From Myxocyprinus asiaticus (lineage: Eukaryota; Chordata; Actinopteri; Cypriniformes; Catostomidae), in NCBI RefSeq assembly GCF_019703515.2, contig NC_059351.1, positions 21,405,001 to 21,469,000 of the forward strand: DNA of 64,000 nt, in the 5' to 3' direction. The stretch's first letter is position 1. Every line of letters begins with the position of its first letter. The notes beneath the pieces were generated by a model, which made no database searches, was not told the DNA's origin, and saw only the letters and a program-made list of their open reading frames with translations. Shown piece by piece: positions 58,899 through 64,000 of this stretch. The position numbers and the translations under genes were made by a program.

Positions 58899-60518
58899 TC
58901 AGATTACATCTGCTACAGAGATGGAGAGTGAACTAACCTCTGTAGCTTCGGCCGCGAGAGCTCTCTCTGCGAGGGCGGTGTTATTTCCCTCGAAACGAGC
59001 ATAAAAAGTATTTAGCTCATCCGGGAGAGAGGCAGCAGTGTTCACGGCGGAGTTTTTATTCCCTTTAAAGTCCGTGATGATATTAATTCCCTGCCACGTG
59101 CTTCTAGAGTTGGTGGTGTTAAACTGTCCCTCAATCTTGTTCCTGTACTGGCGTTTTGCTGCTCTGATAGTTTTGCGGAGGGCATAACTGGCTTGTTTAT
59201 GCTCCTCCGCGTTCCCGGAATTAAAAGCGGAGGTCCACGCATCAAGTGCAGCGTGAACGTCGCTATTAATCCAATGTTTCTGGTTGGGGGAGATCCGTAT
59301 TGTTTTGGTCAGAACAACATCCTCTACGCACTTTCTGATGAAACACATTACGCTATCAGCGTAAAGCTCGATGTCGTTATCAGAGGTGGAACGGAACATC
59401 TCCCAGTCCGTGTAATCAAAACAGTCTTGTAGCATAGAGTCTGATTGGTCCGACCAGCACTGGATTGTTCTGAGGGTGGGTGCTTCCTGTTTCAGTTTCT
59501 GCCTGTAAACGGGCAGAAGCAGAACAGAAGAGTGGTCCGATTTGTCAGATGGTGGGCGGGGGAGGGATTTGTAGCCATCCCGGAAGGGAGAGTAGCAATG
59601 GTCCAAAACCCGGTCCCCACGTGTGTTGAAACTGATGCGTTGGTAGTATTTTGGTGCTATTGACTTGAAGTTGGTTTTGTTAAAGTCCCAGATCACAATG
59701 AACGCAGCCTCAGGGTGCACGGTTTCCTGCTTGCTTATACTCCCATACAGTTCCTTGAGTGCCTGGTCTGTGTTGGCTTGTGGCGGGGTGTACACAGCAG
59801 TGATAATGACCGCTGTGAATTCCCTCGGTAGCCAGAATGGTCGACACAGAAGCATGAGAAATTCCAGATCAGAAGAGCAGAAAGACTTGACAGAATGTAT
59901 GTTCCTCTGATCACACCAGGATTTGTTGATCATAAAACATAAATCACCACCTCTGCTTTTACCTGAGAGGTCTTTCGCTCTGTCCGCTCAGTGCACGGAG
60001 AACCCCGCGGGTTCGATGGCTGAATCTGGAATCTCCTCAGACATCCAAGTTTCTGTAAGGCAGATAATGCAGCAGTCCCTTGTCTCTTGTTGGAAAGAGA
60101 TCCACGTTCTCAGCTCGCAGACCTTGTTGTCCAGAGACTGAAAATTTGCCAGTAGAATACTGGGTCGCAGGGGTCGATTTGCATGACGTCTTACTCCGAT
60201 GAGAATGCGGGCTCTAGTTCCCCTTTTCCTTCTGCGTTTAACGCGGCCAGGCTGCCCAGACAAAGGGCTCCGCTGGCGTGTTTGTAAACAGTGGGTCGGC
60301 ATTGAGGAATATGAAGTCCGGTTTACGGTGTGTAATTGCAGAACCAATGTCCAAAAGTGTTTGTCTGTCGTAGACAAAAAGGCAGACAACATCTGAAACA
60401 AAAAACATAAGAATTGTAAACAAAACAAACAAAAAACTACAATGTTGTGTCGGAGCTCGCAACGCCGCAGCCATACTCGGCACCATCTTGAGTTCTTCAT
60501 CCATGCCGTATGTGTCAC
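58899..60518 (-). pseudogene. LINE AP-type endonuclease domain
   Basis: The domain nicks target DNA to prime reverse transcription. The frame shows SILLANFQSL and CLTETWMSEEI (metal- and phosphate-binding start), then, after an in-frame TGA at 59988-59990, SGKSRGGDLCFMINKSW. Further on are IVIWDFNKTNF (usual GDFN, with G replaced by W), then SDKSDHSSVLLLP, the catalytic SDH motif. The TGA stands where CGA arginine is likely, another CpG-type change. A second TGA at 58899-58901 precedes [16 protein letters not shown], the RT entry region. The first frame starts with a frameshift near 60240. Confidence 0.8.
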
Positions 60519-60530
60519 AGAGGTTTATAT

Positions 60531-61465
60531 TTAAAAAAGTAATTTTTAAAGTGTTCTGTCATTTTTTCATCAATAAAACTTATTGACTTTTCTCTTACTG
60601 TCAGTATGACAGATAGCTTTCACACACACTTGCCTCATAAGAAAAAACCTTGTGGCAGGTTATTTACAGAGATCTTGAATAATAATAATAATAAAAAAGT
60701 TTTGAGATTTGATTTGAAAGATTGGAAATTATTCACATTGTTTCTAGCTAGACAAACAAAATTATTCTCATTGGTGTTAAGAAAAAAAAAATTGTCTTCT
60801 TACAGGTTGTACTGACAGCAGAGGATGCTTGGCATGATTGTGAACAATCAAACACTGTTTCCAGGGAGGTATGTAAGTACAACTTCAATGAGTACATCAT
60901 TTAGCAAACTTTCTTACTAACTAGCAGTGAAGATGTCCTGTTGACATGCATCATTAAACCATATCTCAAAACCAGAGGAGAAGCTGAAAGCATCACACTG
61001 CTCTCTAATGTTTCAACAGAACTTTCAAAATTACAAACAACAAAGTTTCCACACTTGTGTGATGTTGAATTGAGTGATGCCATCGTTCAGCACATTAAAT
61101 GAGCAGGATGATATGAAACCATGCCGTACTGTCAGAAATGAGTAACGGCCCTGTTAGATAATGCTCTCATGGGTTACACTGTAGACTGAATGCCAACCAT
61201 TTGTTCACAGAATATTATGACACAGATAACTTTGAGTAGGGGTTTTGTTAGATAAACACTTTGTATTACTGCATAGCCTAGGGCTGTTATTTGAATAAAA
61301 ATTATTAATTGTGATTGATTTGATACTTTTTTCAGTTTACTTACTAGGAATTGACATACATTTTCCTTTAAATAGCATAGATTTTTTCTTTTCATAATGA
61401 AGTGCATTCAGTTTTAATGCATTCTGTTCCTCTTTTAAGAAAACAAAAATGAACACTCACCAAGT
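60531..61465. other. Non-coding, no feature recognised
   Basis: AT-rich; no supported ORF. Confidence 0.45.
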
Positions 61466-61470
61466 GTTTA

Positions 61471-61936
61471 TGTCATGATCCTGCTACTTTGGTCTCGTTT
61501 TATTTTTGTTGTGGCAGGATTGTGACTGACTCCTCCGCCCATCAGGCTGTCCCATGTGCTTGTGTTTTTCTCTCTCTGTTTCTCACAGGTGCTGCTCAGC
61601 AGTGCAGTCAGCGTTGTCATGGCAGCGCTGATTCGCGCTGCTCACGGCAGCGCTGATTCGCGCTGCTCACGGCACCTGTCTTCAATGTACTTTTTTTAAA
61701 TTTAGCTTCTCATTTGTCTCATCTGCCCTGCCAGATCGTTGTTTTGTTTGTTTCTCTGTCTAGTCAGTCTGTTCCAATGAGTTACAGTTTATATTTGGTT
61801 TGGTATTGTTTATTTTTGTCTACCTTTTTGTTCTGTTCTCCCTCATGAGAGTTTTCTGTTTATATTTTGTTTTTCTTTGTTTACTAAAACATAAATTCAC
61901 CTCCTGCAATTAGGTCCTTCCTCCAAACCCATGACA
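61471..61936 (+). mobile_element. Solo LTR
   Basis: Runs TGTCATGATCC to AACCCATGACA with a perfect 5-bp duplication GTTTA at 61466-61470 and 61937-61941. It carries two identical adjacent 25-bp units (61621-61645, 61646-61670) with AGCGCTGATTCGCGCT. Not the same family as the other LTRs here. Confidence 0.92.
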
Positions 61937-61962
61937 GTTTATTGTTAGTTTATGATACTTAA

Positions 61963-62581
61963 AGGATATTCAGTGTTCAAAACAAGTTAAGCTCAATCGA
62001 CAGAATTTGTGGCATAATGCTGATTTTGACTCATCCCTCCTTTAAAAAAACAAAATGCAAAAATTGAGGTTACAGTGAGGCACTTACAATGGAAGTGAAT
62101 GGGGCCAATTTTGAAAGGTATAAAGGCAGAAATGCGAAGCTTATAATTTGATAAAAGCACTTACATTAATTTTTCTGTTAAACCTCATGTATTATTTGAG
62201 CTGTAAAGTTGTTTAATTTGTATTTTTTACAGTCATTTTAAGGCTTTAGGGTTTGTTGCATTACATCGTCATGGCAATGAAGTTGTAAAATTGGCTATAA
62301 TTTTACACAGAAAAGGTCAGTAAGTGATTTTATCACACTACAATCACATTTACAAGCATATTGTTTATGCTTGTGGCTAAACGTTTGAAAAAGTGAGTAT
62401 TTTAACGTTCAAAAATTCGCCCCCATTCACTTCCATTGTAAGTGCCTCACTGGAACCAAGATTTTTGCTTTTTGTTTTTAAAGAAAAGGAGGGCAAGTCA
62501 AAATAATTTTTTGTGGTAATCAATATTATGCCACAAATGCTGTCGATTGAGCTTAACTTATATTGAACCCGGAATATTCCT
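61963..62581. mobile_element. TTAA MITE family B, intact copy
   Basis: The ends AGGATATTC and GAATATTCCT are inverted and flanked by TTAA at 61959-61962 and 62582-62585. The subterminal arms (CACTTACAATGGAAGTGAAT on the left, CATTCACTTCCATTGTAAGT on the right) are long inverted repeats. It has no ORF. It is the reference for broken copies at 20.6, 32.4 and 40.6 kb. Confidence 0.88.
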
Positions 62582-62585
62582 TTAA

Positions 62586-63844
62586 TGCACTTACTAATGT
62601 CAAGAACCTTATTGTAAAGAGTTACAGAAAACATCTGTCGGAACTTGCACATCTATTAACAGCTTTAACTTTAATGGGAACTTGTCTATCAGAAGTTCAT
62701 CTAGGATGTCTTATGTTTTATATACGATGCTGTGAGTGACACTATGACCTGTGCTGTTTGTTACTAAATAAAAAAGTATAATATATATATATATATATAT
62801 TATTTTTTAAATCGTATATATTTTCTGGCTGGTTTGGCAAGGGGATCAGATTCCATGAGTATACATGCATGCTACTGTATGTCCCTTAGGTCATGCATGG
62901 AGAATCATTGCCCGACTACCGCTTACCCAACAACAGTCTGACTTAACACCTCTCGACAGACCTTCCTGTCGGCACAGACCTTCCCTCAGTGCATAACCTT
63001 TCACATTAGACTTCCTCTGTTTACCATCGGAGCTTAGAGTATGTGACTTTTAAGGGGACATACTCTACACTTTTGTACCATTTTTAATATTTTCCTTGAA
63101 GTCCACATGTAATGTTTGTCGAGGTTGGAATTTAGTTTTTCATGCATTTTTTTTTTCATGCAACCCATGAGAATTAACATGCTGTTTTTGTTACTGTACC
63201 TTTAAAAATTCAATATGTAAATGACTTCTGTTATGATTATCTTATCACTGTGCAGTGCATTGTTCAACAGGGCAGGCCAAGTCGCCGAATACTAAATATG
63301 CATATGTTATGTTACCTGATATAAGTCCAAGATCGAGGAAACCTGCCATATGTCTACATAGTGCAACAAACTCTTTCAGTATAGAAAGAAAAATCTCATT
63401 TTCCATAATATGGCTCCTTTATTAATTTATTTAATTCTACCACAAAAATAAAATCAAATAAAATATTAATTTCATACAAATCAAATCCAATATGAACTAT
63501 AAATGCAAAACTAATATGGAGTGTCTATTTGCACCCCGGTGTAAGTAGCATCTGCCACACAGTGCAGCTATTTGCACCCCAATAGTGTAGTGAAACCACA
63601 GAAATATACACTAAACCAAACAATAGATGTCACTGCAGTGGCAAGAGGAGTAAAGACAGTGTGCGATTGTGTACTGTTGTACTAGCGACAGCGGTTTGAA
63701 TCTGTGTTTTGTCCTACTCTTTTTCCCATCCAATTTCTTGATTCCACTCTTAATATTTTATTTAACACTACCTAAAATAATAGATAAAAATGAATATAAA
63801 TGTTGTCACGGCGATTTGGTCTCGATGAATGTCGAGTACAGTTA
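62586..63844. other. Non-coding; TA microsatellite and a small repeat
   Basis: (TA)n at 62781-62800. TATTTGCACCCC occurs at 63527 and 63570. No gene recognised. Confidence 0.45.
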
Positions 63845-64000
63845 CAGTTGAAGTCAGTTTACATACACCTTAACCAAATACATTTAAACTCAGTTTTTCA
63901 CAGTTCCTGACATTTAATCAAAGAAAACATTCACTATCTTAGGTCAGTTAGGATCACTACTTTATTTTAAGAATGTGAAATGTCAGAATAATAGTAGAGA
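63845..64000 (+). mobile_element. Sleeping Beauty-like Tc1 left end, cut by the window
   Basis: Starts CAGTTGAAGTCAGTTTACAT after TA (63843-63844) and continues with CAAATACATTTAAACTCAGT and GTCAGTTAGGATCACTACTT, typical of the Sleeping Beauty/salmonid-type Tc1 terminal repeat. The outer direct repeat is a few bases shorter than usual. The rest lies beyond the window. Confidence 0.88.

Larger units (their letters stand above)
57156..60530 (-). mobile_element. Nearly full-length CR1/Rex-like LINE
   Basis: Minus-strand order: 5' leader with CpG-rich start and an AAGATGGTGCCG motif (near 60485), AP endonuclease, RT, C-terminal region, 3' UTR ending near 57156 in GACAATAAAAGTGATTTGAT and a TGATT-like tail. 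At about 3.4 kb it is close to full size. The clade is not settled; the RT signature (YSSAFNTI, NTGAPQGCVLSPLLY) belongs to the CR1/Rex/L2 group of fish LINEs. Confidence 0.8.

Noticed and set aside
58899..59933. 344-codon frame as a host gene
   Set aside because: It is the endonuclease part of a LINE (SDH motif, RT in continuation).

Overview
The window looks like non-coding, repeat-rich DNA from a bony fish, most likely a cyprinid. The reasons are AT-rich sequence full of microsatellites, many Tc1/mariner elements including a Sleeping Beauty-like end at the right edge, a DIRS element, L2-, L1/Tx1- and Rex/CR1-type LINEs, a DANA-like SINE and several fish foldback MITEs. I found no host protein-coding gene that I can defend. 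The open frames with recognisable content belong to transposable elements, nearly all of them broken.

Layout, left to right. 0.2-3.2 kb: a hAT-type non-autonomous element with an 8-bp duplication, then a TTAA-flanked MITE. 4.4-8.8 kb: an L2 LINE with a tRNA-derived SINE in its 3' UTR, a TA microsatellite and a Tc1 element whose transposase has one stop codon. 9.0-12.8 kb: foldback MITEs, a hAT MITE, a probable solo LTR and a TTAA element. 12.9-15.8 kb: a Tc1 element on the minus strand (two stops), a foldback Tc1 derivative and an LTR fragment. 16.1-18.25 kb: a gypsy protease-region fragment abutting an L1/Tx1-type pol fragment. 18-30 kb: mostly unique AT-rich DNA with scattered MITE copies, a GC-rich block and a minisatellite. 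30.5-38.6 kb: Tc1 MITEs and a MITE broken by a TTAA element that carries a 75-residue ORF ending at a splice-donor-like site.

40.6-46.7 kb is a nested stack: a TTAA MITE is split by a 5.6-kb DIRS element. The DIRS carries one SINE, one Tc1 MITE and a solo LTR, and the solo LTR is itself split by another SINE. Target-site duplications fix the order of the LTR and SINE insertions. 51.4-52.4 kb: a DANA-like SINE split by a miniature LTR retrotransposon. 55.0-56.6 kb: a gag-only LTR retrotransposon with intact ends and an ATAAT duplication; its primer-binding region is complementary to the predicted start of its own transcript, as in Tf1/sushi-type self-priming. 57.2-60.5 kb: a nearly full-length decayed LINE on the minus strand. 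61.5-62.6 kb: a solo LTR with a GTTTA duplication beside an intact TTAA MITE. The window ends inside the left terminal repeat of a Tc1 element.

The most interesting candidates are the self-priming gag-only retrotransposon and the TTAA elements that look like mobile promoter/first-exon units. Family names rest on motif recognition by eye, without database searches.
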